The position numbers and the translations under genes are program-made. The notes beneath the pieces are model-generated. The model saw only the letters and a program-made list of their open reading frames with translations. It had not been told where the DNA came from and searched no databases. Source: Diatrype stigma (taxonomy: Eukaryota > Ascomycota > Sordariomycetes > Xylariales > Diatrypaceae). Taken from it: a stretch of DNA of 64,000 bases. The stretch spans positions 124,001 to 188,000 of the forward strand of contig JAKJXP020000020.1 in the NCBI GenBank assembly GCA_022225965.2, in the 5' to 3' direction. How positions within the stretch are numbered: the stretch's first letter is position 1; the number at the start of each line of letters is the position of its first letter. Positions 23,177 to 34,850 of this stretch are shown here, one piece after another.

Positions 23177-24323
23177 TCACCAAAGCCACCCCTTCTTCTT
23201 GCTCTTCTCGCTCTTATCGCCGGCTGCGTCCGTTCCAACCTGATCCAGCGGCCCACCCCGCCTCTGGTTCTCCCTCTCCTGATCCAGCGCCGCCTTCGCC
23301 TGGTCCAAGAATCCGTGCTGCTGGGCTTCCTCGGCCCCTCTGGCGCCAGCTTCCTCGCGGCTGAAGCTCAGCGACTCATCGTCCTCCTTCTTCAACCCGC
23401 TGAACAGCCACGATGTGAGGCCCCCCTTCTTCTTCTCCTTCTCTTCCTGGGCGGATTCTTCGGCCTCACTAGTCCGCATCGACATGCTGCTCTCGGTCAA
23501 GGCCTCGCCGGGGAAGACGGAGCGTGGCGTTGTCGACGGAGCCGCGCCATTGGCGCCGTGGAAGTCGATGGGCGGGGCGGCGGGCTGCGGCGCCGACAGA
23601 AGCGGCGGCAGCGAGATGCCGGCCTGCTCGGCCTTGGCGGTGGCCTCCTCGACCATGGCGATCTGCTCCTCGGTCGCCTTGCCCGTCATGTAGGCGAGCC
23701 GAGCCGCCTCGAGACTGTCCTCCTTAAGCTTCTGCTGCAGCGCGAAGAACTCGTGTCGCCGCGTGCGGTTGTAGATCATCATGTCGGCTGTGGCGTAGAT
23801 GGTGACGAAGAGGGCTAGACCTGTTTTGGGGGGAGGAGAGATATATGTTAGATTTGGTAGGGGTTACTAGGGAAAAGAGGGTGTTGAGGGAATAAAACCC
23901 ACCACTGAAGCCTACCAGCCCCATGACGGTGATCTTGTGCGCGGCGTTGAAGGCCTTCCGAGATGATTCGACGACCCGGTCCAACCGGGAGACGTCGTGC
24001 TGCTTTGCCGCCAGATGCGCCGCCCGCAGCCGCCGCACCCGCTCCTCGATGGTCTCGGCTGGCCGCTGTTGTCCCTGTCCCTGCCCGTGCGGTGGTATGC
24101 CTCGTCCCGCTCCTCCCCCCGTCTGCTGTGGCTGCCTGGACCCTGGTGGTGGTGGTCCTCTTGATGATGATGAAGGTGGTGGTGGTTGTCTCGACGCGGA
24201 GGTGGGGGCTGAGGATGCCGCTGCCGAACCCCATGCCGGCGATTTTGCGTTGGCGTGCGGGGTGCTGGCTGTGAACCGCGTGGCGTCGGCCACGGTGCGC
24301 GGGATTCTGCCGCGGGCCGCCAT
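23177..24323 (-). CDS. Probable mitochondrial membrane protein, COX14/cytochrome oxidase assembly-like
   Basis: Exons 24323-23903 and 23820-23177 (82-bp intron) give 354 residues. The N-terminal 40 residues (MAARGRIPRTVADATRF...) are rich in Arg, Ala and Ser and lack acids, as in a mitochondrial presequence. A Pro/Gln/Ser linker follows. The conserved part starts at EERVRRLRAAHLAAKQHD and runs into one membrane helix, KITVMGLVGFSGLALFVTIY, made by joining the two exons, then the basic YNRTRRHEFFALQQK. The tail is charged and ends KKKGWLW. The helix block resembles fungal proteins labelled cytochrome oxidase c assembly (COX14 family); I recall this by pattern and cannot verify it. The expected place is the mitochondrial inner membrane, supporting Cox1 biogenesis (inferred). 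Confidence 0.7.
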
Positions 24324-25334
24324 GGTGTAGATAGAAGAAGATGGTCCGGTGTGGTGTGGTGCGGTGCGGGTGGTGGGCTAGGTGGTGCGGCTGAGAGCGG
24401 GCATTCGGGAATTGCGTCGTATGGGAACAAGTCACAGGCAATTGGAAGTAGGTGACGGTGATCGCTCGGTTCGGAAGGGAATTTGTCTCTGTTCTCGGCA
24501 GCGTGTGTACCTGTTGTACAGTTCGTCGTTGGCCTGATCAGTCTAGGATGTAGGAAATAGGAATGTCGATATAGCGATATGGCATGATACGGTAGTGGCA
24601 GGGTGGGTTGATAAGACGTCGATGCGATAAAATTTTGGGGACTCGAATTTCAGTGGTTCTCTCTTACTCACTACTTCGGCTGCCAATGGGAGAGCTACAA
24701 GAATGGACTAAACGAATGGAGCTCCAGAGCTCTACCTTGAGGTACGTACCTGTAGTACATAGAAATGGTCTTCAGCCAATTAAAAGGCTTCAATTCGGCA
24801 GGTCATCCCGTTTTAGTAGTTAAGTGGGGGATGTAGCTGGCGGGGGTGTGGTTAAATAGTGGGGCCTGTCCATTAGCCATTCAGCCATTCAGAATTTCCA
24901 GGCGTGCCTTGGCTGATGTCGCTATCGACGTCCTTTCACGAGTTCATGTCCCTCTGCACCAGGAACCATCAGGGTCGATGTAGGCACGCGTGAGATCTCC
25001 ATTGTAGGCTTATCATTATGAAAGACATTGAACGTTGCGTATCTTCAAGTCCTTTCCATGTCTCACCCGTAACCCTACGGGACTCCATTCATTACGAAGC
25101 CAAACATCTCCCTCACTCCTCCCCCTGTATACTTGAGGGATGATCCCTTAATTTTTACGATTCGGTCCAATGTTGCCCGCCAGTGTTCTACAAGCGTATA
25201 ACCACCCACAGCGGGATTATCCGAACATCCATGATATGCCCGGGCGTCAAGCAATGATGACCATGGGTGATCGAACTGCGTAAGGAGACTATACATACAT
25301 TGCTCCCACCAGAACACAACCAACAGATCGCAAC
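24324..25334. other. Intergenic
   Basis: Upstream of the COX14-like gene and downstream of a transporter relic. A minus-strand frame at 25075-25323 (82 codons) shows no recognisable family. I see nothing else. Confidence 0.5.
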
Positions 25335-26910
25335 TCAGATAGCCTTAGTGCCTTCCACGGCATTGATGGCATGAGAAAGAAGCACTGGATCATGGGCAAC
25401 GACTCCGGAATCCATCAGGCTTGCACCATCGTCGCCATTTTTCTTCGCATCCACAGGGAGTTCGGGAACCAACATCACGGCTGCCGAAGTCGCTGGAATC
25501 GTGATCCCAAACATGGCAGGCGATGATCAGGTCGACCATCAGCGGAACTTGAACAGGCCGTTCGCCAAGATCAAAGTCTCGAGTTCGTCGAAGGACGCCC
25601 CGATGATCCAGTACACGAACCTGTAGTGGAAGTCGTTCATGAATCTAAACCGCTTTTCAGTCAGGGGTATTCAACTACTGTGTGTTTGCTACTGCATAGC
25701 TCTGTCGTTGGCTGACCTGAAAAGCACCGCATTCAAGGAGAATGCCCCACCAAATCCCGGTATGCTCCAGTCGGTGTTGATCTCGGTACCGTTTCCGAGT
25801 ACAACTTCTTATTGGAAACCTGCCAACCGAATAGAGCAAGCATGGAAACCACGAAAAGCCTCCAAGTAGTCTTAGCCAGCACAGGCCGGCTGAATCGCTT
25901 CAGGTCGTAAAACCAACCCCAAAGATATTGGCAGCGTTGGCAGCAAGACCAAAAGTGAGAGCACCAAGCGTCCTGGCCCGTACGGAAAAGCACTTTGTGA
26001 ACTAGATACCTCGGTAGGTATTGTTCCAGTTGAATCCAACGGAGACAGGGGTCAACAATAGAAACTGCTTCGTCTTGAGCAGGCCCCATAGCTTCTTCGT
26101 CTCCCCCAAACCGGCCTTGTTTTTCGTGGGATCCGCATGCTTGACTTCGTCTCGTCGATAGCGTTTCTCAGGCGGCGAGACAAGCAATGCCAGTGGCAAG
26201 CCCAGGCACTGCAGAGCAATCAGAACAAGATAGATGATTTAGCCCACCTTGTTTCACTATTAACTGCTGACGTTGGGGGGGGGGGGAGGGGGGGTTGGAT
26301 CGAGGAGCCGAACAGCTGACCAGGTTTACGAAGACCAAGCCAAATACAAGCTAATACCGATATATTAGCGGAAAGACACCGCATCACATCACGGCTCATG
26401 TCATGGCATGACCTTGAATTTACTGAACCTTCCTCGGTCCCTCAATTCTACCGTAACCGAATGTTCCTATGATGAGCACCTTGCGTAGTCCGAACTTGTT
26501 GGCTAGGATGGAGAATAACGGATAGCCAAAAACCATCAACCTGCTGCCAATTAGTCGCAGTTGTCCATAATACGTATGCAGAACTCGTTGGTCATACCCA
26601 AATGTCAGAGAATTCGAACCATTGGCGCGCTCAGGCTCTTGTTGGCCTCCTGTACCAGTGTCTGTGTAGAATGGTCAGTTCAAGTCAGCCCCCGGGTGAT
26701 AGTAAGAGGAAAACGACATTAGTACTGTTTAAGGCGTTCCATATCCCGTGTTGAGTGAACGATATCGACCCCGACTATAATCACGTTGAATGGTGGACTT
26801 CGGTATATTCCCGTCAATCGCAACACGGGTTTGGAGGATATCTCCAGTGCCACGTCCCCTTCGTGGCTACTTGTTTCTTTCAACATTCCTACCACAAACA
26901 TGGCCGACAT
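25335..26910 (-). pseudogene. Decayed UNC93/DUF895-type major facilitator transporter
   Basis: The minus strand retains the whole order of a fungal UNC93-like transporter, with splice sites still visible. Pieces: start ATG at 26910; IYRSPPFNVIIVGV; then in another frame FTQHGIWNALN; intron; NTGTGGQQEPE ... NSLTFG; intron; LMVFGYPLFSILANKFG; then after a gap IYLVLIALQCLGLPLALLVSPPEK, LWGLLKTKQFLLLTPVSVGFN, CFSVRARTLGALTFGLAANA, DLKRFSRPVLAKTTW, GAFSLNAVLFR, intron, YWIIGASFDELETLIL, and a C-terminus near 25335. Lesions: frame change near 26757, loss of roughly 70-80 codons at the G-run 26275-26294, TAG at 26004-26002, and frame changes near 25910 and 25785. The function is lost unless the assembly is wrong. 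Confidence 0.82.
26275..26294. repeat. Interrupted G homopolymer inside the transporter relic
   Basis: 12 G, one A, 7 G. It sits exactly where the central helices of the transporter are missing. Confidence 0.85.
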
Positions 26911-29107
26911 AACTGTGACTGCCCATCACTCAACGTGATATATACGCTGGTGTCACTATAAGCGGAAAGGGGCTAGCGATGGGAAAGTTGCAGGCGCAAA
27001 CCGTCCTGAGGACTCAGAAAGAGAAAAGGTGAAAAGTGTTATCACCAACACACAGAAGAAGCTGGAAAAAAAGTCAATAGGTACTGATATGTGCTGATTA
27101 CTGCTGTATATAAATATGTCGTCGATTCCCCTCGACGACAACAGGAAAGCTAGCTCCGTACGCTACTGAACGCCATAGTTAATGATAAACTGATTTGCTC
27201 TATACGTTCCAAGCAAATATCCCCTTGTCACACCGACGAATGGCGCGATGGTGCCAGGTGCCCTGTGCCCAGAGTGATAGGACAGCTGCTAGGTACTGTC
27301 CGGTTTACGAGCGTTCCAGTGGTTACATAGTAGGTATGACAAGGGGATATGAGCAACCTCCAGATGGAACTAAATGACTAAACGCAGATAATAGAGGAAA
27401 GGAAAGATAGGAGATGACTGGAAGTGTCCAACTTCTGCGTCGAGAGCCTCGGGGCCTGAGGCTTCGTAGAGACGCCAGGGGTTGATATACGGCTCGGCAG
27501 ATATTACTTGGGTATGGTGAACAAGGCAACTTGGGCTACGCAAAGTCTGGCAGACTATTGACATGGTGTGATGGTCATATCTGATCAGGGGCAATCTAGA
27601 GCTGAGTGCAGATTGTTCCCAGATGTATTATCCTCGCCAGAAAATCACTTGATAGGTGTAAACATAATATGGATTCAGCTTTAGACTACGGACGAAGTAT
27701 AGCACTGCATAATTACAGGAGAGCCGTTTCTCTGCTTCTAGAAAGTCATAGGAATACCCGACAATACAACAGGAAAATCTTTAGTCATCTTGATGTAATA
27801 AAAGTATTGACCATACTGGCTCGCTCATCATTACTTGTAAATGAGTCGAAATGGGCTGAAAAGACTTTAGGCTGACATGATCCAGCTCATGGCTAGATGT
27901 CGCCTTGCATGATACTGTGACTATCCCTCTGCAAAGACGTCCAAAACGCAAAAGTGGTACATGGTGGAAGATATATTATTGCATCACATGACATGGCTAA
28001 CGCTGCCATGTGCGTAACACTATGCTATGAAACAATTAATTTAGTCTGTTGACTTGGATTTTTAAACTTGGAATTTTAAAGGAGAAAGAGACCGCTTAAA
28101 GATATCACCAGTTGAACCTACACAAATACATGTGATCAGGTTATCAAACATCAAATCGATCGAGCCGCATCGGCCAGAGAACACGTTCGAAGCGTCAAAA
28201 TAGTCAAAGTAAATTAACGCTGATGACGTTATGATAGGGGAGGGGGTGAAGTGGCCAGTACTATCATAAACAACTTGTCATCGCTCCTGTCACGGTTCGT
28301 GATGAGCGCAACCTGACCCCGAGGCTAACCATGAGGCACCGGACCATTGTTGGCTGGCTGCTGGCTGCCCTCAGTTGGGCAGAGGCCATGCGAGTAAGAT
28401 ATGATGTGGGCTAGACGCAACCAAGCCCATCTTCGAATTACCCAATCACGCCGAGTTATCTAACAAGCAGCTTGTCAAAACAAATAGTTCGTGCGCAGCT
28501 GGACCAAAATGACATTATTGGGCTCTGATATGGGCACCAACGACCACCTGTCGTCAGGGCAGACGCCCGAGCTGCTGGTGCCTATATGCGATGCTTTCAT
28601 GCTTTAGATCGATCGTTCTAGACGGCACATAATATCTGTCGACCGTACCTACGTCACAATCGTTGGAGCCTCGATGACTCAAGGCCATTCTGATCGGTAG
28701 CGACTTGGCTAGCTAATGATCGGGCCGCGTCCACTGCCGAACGTGAACTGTGTTATATGTTCTACGTCCTCGTGTGACGGACCAGAACTCGCCTGCTGAG
28801 CGTACGCAACCTCCCGCGCTTCAACCGCACAGTATATGACCCGGATCGAAGCACTGAGTTCCATCTCAGGGTGTGAGTGTAAAGCAAAGCATGCAATGAC
28901 TCATGATCTCACAAGAAGGCGCCTCGCGCCGCTGTAGGTAATCAAGAACCGGCACGTCGGGAGGCTTAGATGATTAAGCGACCGGCAACCCACGACGATA
29001 GGTCGACGAACTTTCGCCTATCACCAATGGCGGACGCTCGAGGCGATAGCATGCGTTCCCAACTAGTCTCAAGCCATCGCAACCAGTAGATCATTCAGGA
29101 GGCAGCA

Positions 29108-29111
<4 letters not shown>

Positions 29112-29138
<27 letters not shown>

Positions 29139-29139
29139 A
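29112..29139. repeat. 9-bp tandem repeat, 3 copies
   Basis: The unit aggcgacga is repeated head to tail. Confidence 0.85.
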
Positions 29140-31339
29140 GAGGGAGGTTGGAGGCCTTCGTCGTTCGAAGGTTCGTGGTTGGAAGCAAGTAGAGTCAGAG
29201 ACCAAGACAAACCCCTGCCAGCCGTCCATTTGAGTGGGTGGATGAGCGCTGGGTATGCAACCAAGGAGTTTCAAGGCGGACGAATGAAAGGACGGCAAAC
29301 GAATGTGCACAGCAGAGCCGCGAGCTGATGGGAATGCTAGATGGATGCAAGATTTCGGAGGATGGACAGGATGGACGGGATGGGCTGGGATGAGTAAACA
29401 CCGAAAACTTCCAAGGCGACACGGATAATCTAGTCTACAGATCGGCTATCGGGTCGTCGAATCGTATCTGCGAAGACGGGACCTTGCAACGGCTGTCCGC
29501 TGCTGCCTGCTGTTCAGTGCGACCTTTACGCAGAATCCCGAAGTGACCAGGAGGAATCAAGGAGGCTGGTGAACCATCTACGTAACTACCATCTACCACC
29601 CGACCGACCGACCGACCATCAATTCATCCTTGAATATCGTGGTTTGGCTGACGCAAAAGATAGATGAATCTTTGGAATCACTTAGTCATGATGGCGGCTG
29701 GGGAGGGACTCGTCATATCGTGTTGCCTACTGCGGCAGTTGAGGTAGAAACGGCTTGCGTGGTTCATTTCGGTAGAGTGTGACACTGCTTTCGTTCTTGC
29801 TTGCGCGTTTCCACTCCCCTCTATCTCCCTCCTTGCGCGGCGTGAAGTGGCGATAATGTTGCGTGCAACGCTGGGCGCCTCATCGTGCCTACCACCATAC
29901 CATACCTGCTTGGCCTGCTTTTGGTAGCTTCCCGAAGTGATCTTGTTAGGTTGATAGGCTAAGCGCCGGCACCAGGTAGCTGCCCAATAAGTTGCGGCAT
30001 ATCGTTGAGGATCTCGGGAGTAACCAGTATTTTCATTAGCTAGGTGTATATGATGAGTGAGTCATCCAACCAAGGGATTCAACTTAAAATAGCGGTGGCG
30101 GTGGTATTTCACCTAATAGCGAATACCGAATACCCAATACCTACCTACTGCCGACCTGAGTCTCTATGTAACTACTTCGTAGATAACGACCTATTCCGAT
30201 GGACCCCTTGCAGTCCTGGGTAGGGATGTCAGTGTGTCTATGTAGGCTGTAAGTATAAGCAGTGTTATAATTGAACGACCGACAAAAGACTTCAGGTGAC
30301 AGAGACAGTCAGTTTTACGGAAAAAGATGGTGTAGGGCTGTTGGCATGGAAGGCTTTGAGGCCTTACTCCAAATGTGATTCAATGTGATGAAGTGTGAAT
30401 AACCATCGTGCGTTGCATTCGCCGGACGCCATTTCATATTGACCTATGAATGAGCCTGTGAGATAACTCTAGATGGTGAGACGGGGAGGGGAGCCTTGAG
30501 ACTGCAAGCCACCTGCAGTCTGGTTACGCTATCAGGGTAGTGCAGGTGCCTATACGCTGTTACGCCAGCACTATAGAGGCCTTAGGTCTGGGCGTGTTCC
30601 GCTTTGGATTTGTCATTTTGCGCTTCTGAGCGCCCCCGATACGCCTCCCGCCTGCACGCTGAAGCATCCGAGAAAGCTGGAAGCGGCCCCACACGCCAGA
30701 GTTGCAGCACTGTATGATACATACTTGTATGTACGTATCGATATGCCTACATTGCACGTAGGTAGTACGCATACATACATATGGCTGAACTGGAGGGGCG
30801 GACGGGGCTGAGGGGCTGAGAAATAGAGGGGCAGAGGGGTAGGTCCAGTTACATAATCAAGAATTTCCCCTTCCGGGCTGCCATCGGTGTTCTACGAATC
30901 CTTGTCATTTCCAGTTGTTTCCCGCCTTCCCAGCAAAACGGGAATTGTTGGGGAAGATGATGTCATGGCCGTGCTTTGGTTTGGAGTAGAAATCAAGAAG
31001 CAAGCGGCAATTTGAAGAATCGCATTTGTTCGAGTTATATCTACACCTATCCAACTTTCATGCATGCGATTGCGATCCTAAATGCGCTGTAGGTGTGTCA
31101 GAAGCGGCAATTGCACCAGACGTGGATCTTATCATGGAACGACGTCAAAATGCGGCAATATTCCGGAACGTGTTGGAAACTTACCTAGGTACCTTGAGGT
31201 GTGGCGAGTCCTACACCCTACCAATCTGATATATACACACACTTTTAAGGTAGCGACACCAGCCCGGCCGAGATGCCCGTCTGCCCGTTGCGTCGCGTGA
31301 AGTTAGGCAGACAGGTAGGTGGTACACAGGCAAGCAAAT

Positions 31340-31359
31340 GTACATGCACGCGCATGTAC
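31340..31359. repeat. Perfect 8-bp hairpin with 4-base loop
   Basis: The arms gtacatgc and gcatgtac enclose acgc. Confidence 0.85.
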
Positions 31360-33263
31360 GCATGCATGTTACGGCATGTACCTTTGCAGGTAGTCTACCT
31401 GATGTCGTGGCCAAGTGCTACGGTCACATCCTTATACATAAGTAGGTACAGACGTAGACATATGCATCCATGGATATAAGCAAGGCTACTGCTACTGTTA
31501 AGGCTACTTACTGCACTTCGTATTTCTGTAAAGCGAATACTGAATATAAATCAGCATATGATTCAGTATATTGGCCTATTCGTCTACCTGCGAAGCTAGT
31601 TACAGCTTTGCCCAATCATGCCAATGTTCCATTTGGATATCGAGGATATTTTAAGGACAAGGAACACAGCCACAAAAACGGTGCATCTCAAACTAACTAG
31701 TAGTAGATCAGACTACTATGTTGTACGCAGTATAATGATAATGATAGTGCTAGCAGAAGACAAACTAGGCCGGCTAGCTTACCGTAAAATACCAAGCTAC
31801 TATAACTAAAATAGTTATGTGGTCCAGGTAGTCTAGCCATCAGTGACACGTCAACAAGCATCGACTCTCCAAATAGTCGGGTCAACCTTGACTGACGTCC
31901 TTTTGCATCGTCGAGGCAAGTAAGTGCTCTTGCCGGGTGATAGTCCATAGATAACAGGAAGGGCGGTCCCGTAGGCTGTGTCAAGCGTGCTTGCTCCAAA
32001 TGCCAACTCAAAGAAAGGTGAAACTACTAGGCAGACTAGATGGACCAGATGGATTACACGATGCCCACTCTGGGAGAGAAATGTCTGGCGATCTGAGTGA
32101 TGAGCACCGCGCCAGGTACGCAGGGGAATGTGGAAACTTCATGTACGAAGTATGTAGGTCTTTCGGCTTGCATCTCCGTCTGTAGATGACGTCCCTGAGA
32201 TAAACCGACCCCATCGAGATGAGCCCCAGTGCTTTCATGTAGTATTATAGTTGGTGGTGCAATATCGTCATGCTAGAAAAACAAATGCTCATCCAAGCTA
32301 GCGAACATTGGATATATTATCCGAATACACCCAGGGGCAGCCTGTATGTGAAGGTAAACGCCGGCTTTCGTATCCAATCTATGTCGGTTAGGTAGCCCCC
32401 CTGGACTATGTATGATGGCCGAAATGCGATGGATAACTAGTCAGTCACCAATACATATCATGGCGTGATACCTCACTATATAGACCAAATGTCTCCGGAG
32501 TATAACTCAATTCCCGGTGAGTACAATAGAACCACTTCGGGGAAAGGGTATAAAGAAAAGAATGAATGTGTAGATGGAAAGATAGATCAAGGCATCGTTC
32601 CAGAAGAATATGCATGGAGAACCAACGACGATTATGATACATAGATTCGATCCCCAACTTTTTACACGCGAGCCCTCAGCGCTTTTCGTCGTACACACGT
32701 GCGGGTTGAACCGCGCCTCTGGTTGGACTGCTGTTACCTATAATGTAGTTAGTTATCGCACCGGTGTGAATGCAACCTGGTTTGCTAGATAGCGTGACCT
32801 GACAAAACCTCATATAACTTGCAACACGCCACACACTACGGATCGACAATCTAAACAGAGACCATAGTTCAACGGGCTGCAATTCTCGCGCCATTGGGCT
32901 GAGGAAACACAAAACAGGTTCCGGGCGATGATGTGTGAAGAATTACTTTAGATTGTCGAACGAGATGTCTATGTAGTACTGGCTAGCCTACTGGGCGAAA
33001 AGTATTGGGCCTTGCGAGGAATTGTACAGATGGATGGATGGTGACATTGGGCCTATCTGATTGATGTGAGGCGCTCAGGCCTACATAGTGGTTTGCCTAT
33101 CACTACACCTACGCATCTGATGACTCAACAGGCACCATCGTCCCGTCTCTACTGTGAGTAAGAACTGGAATATCTGGGGAATATATCGCCCATGGACCAT
33201 AATTTTTTCGCGATACTGGATCGTTTCTGTGCGCCGCGCTACGTCACAGCTTAACCGACCGGG

Positions 33264-33287
33264 GTCACCGTCACCGTCACCGTCACC
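33264..33287. repeat. 6-bp tandem repeat, 4 copies
   Basis: The hexamer gtcacc is repeated four times. Confidence 0.9.
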
Positions 33288-34784
33288 CCTCGCGCCTCAC
33301 TTTCAAGTCTGCGACGGCGGATGTGCATGATGATGGCCTACCCATTCGCTGCAAGGCGTGAAGACCAACCGCCCGGCGGACGATCTGGGGCGCAAAAAAA
33401 TCTGCACTCAATAGCGATATCGTCGCCCGGGTACCCCATCTCCAAGAGTCGGTGAGCGCAGGGACCGGAATAGGAACAGGAAAACGAGGGGCCCGGGATG
33501 GATGGATATGTCTTCGCGCCCGCCCCTCCTTCGAACAAGACCAAGCGGTTGGCTGTCCTGGCTGGGGGTCTGCTGGGGCAGGGCAAAGACAAGCTCCTGT
33601 TTTCGGTCGCAAGAAGCTAACTTTTTTGTTTGTTGACACACATCATCATCCATCATATCACACACCCAGCCTTGAAAGCGGGCGAGCGACCGGATCGATG
33701 GTGGAGCGGGACAGCGTCTCGTGTTATATGAATGGCTGCGACCGGGGGGGCCTGCTACCATGTGAATGTAGCTGTTGGGTTAGGGAAGACTGCACCTACG
33801 CACCTAGGCACCTAGCGTTCCGTCTCGCCCGGGAAACCTCCAGATTCCCAGAAGTTTTGTGGCGCGAGCCATTCCAAGCCATTCGCACATTCGCTGGCCG
33901 CTGTTGAGGGATTCCCGTCCCGGCCAATCGGAAGGTGGGTACTAACCAGCCATGCAGCATGGGGCCTGAGATTGACCGCCATTGACCACACAGATTTGCA
34001 GAAGGGCCCCAGGAGGGGGATTTTCTCAGCCCACAAGCATTGGGCGTTGGGCATCAGGGCATATCTCTCCCATGTACATCCCATTGCGCATACATATACA
34101 TGAGCAGAGCTCGTCAGTTATGAGTCACAATACTTTCGTAGCTAGTCTTCGTCCCCTCGAGGAGAACGGCCTAGCCGGTGATAGCCAGACAAGAACTGGG
34201 AGCGACGTTCTGCTTTTCTGTCGTAAGCGAACGAGAGGGGGGCCCGGCCGATACGAAAGGAGGCAGGGGGAGGCGCACGTACGTACATTGAGATTGAGAG
34301 AAGCGAAAAAGGAGAGACGCAAGAGGGAGAAGAAAAAAAAGTTTTACGACTTACATATATTAGGCAGTTATGCGCGGACTTTCACCGAGATAGTGTGACC
34401 AGGGTCCCGGGCTGCCGGGGTGATGTTACCAGCAGAGGAGCAGGGGACGCTCAAGCCACTTGGCTTCCTGGAATAAACTTTTCCTGCAGTTGTGTCGATA
34501 GGGGGCGACAGGGAGGGGGGGTGCAGTTCTAGAAGGACGGGAAGATGGCTAGGGTGCCGTCGCGAAGGCGTGTGTGGCTTTACCGGTGTATGTATGTACC
34601 TACGAAGTAGTCGATAGTCAAATGCAGCATGAGAGCACAGTTGAGCTAACTGCCCTGTATGTACATACTGTACACACTTAACCTATAACCTGGTGCCCTA
34701 GTTAGACTAGGTCGTCACGTAGTATAGCGCTAGAAAAGAGCCCTAAGGTATGGCAGTGGTATGGATGCTAGGGTTTGGGATAAA

Positions 34785-34850
34785 GGACGCCTGGACGCTG
34801 GACGCCTGGACACCTCACTAGACGCCTGGACACTAGACGCCTGGACGCCA
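34785..34850. repeat. Minisatellite with core gacgcctggac
   Basis: Four copies of an 11-base core, with variable spacers of the type gctg, acctcacta and actag. Confidence 0.85.

Noticed and set aside
33283..33907. Overlapping frames on both strands near 33.5 kb
   Set aside because: GC-rich DNA with simple repeats; no recognisable protein features.
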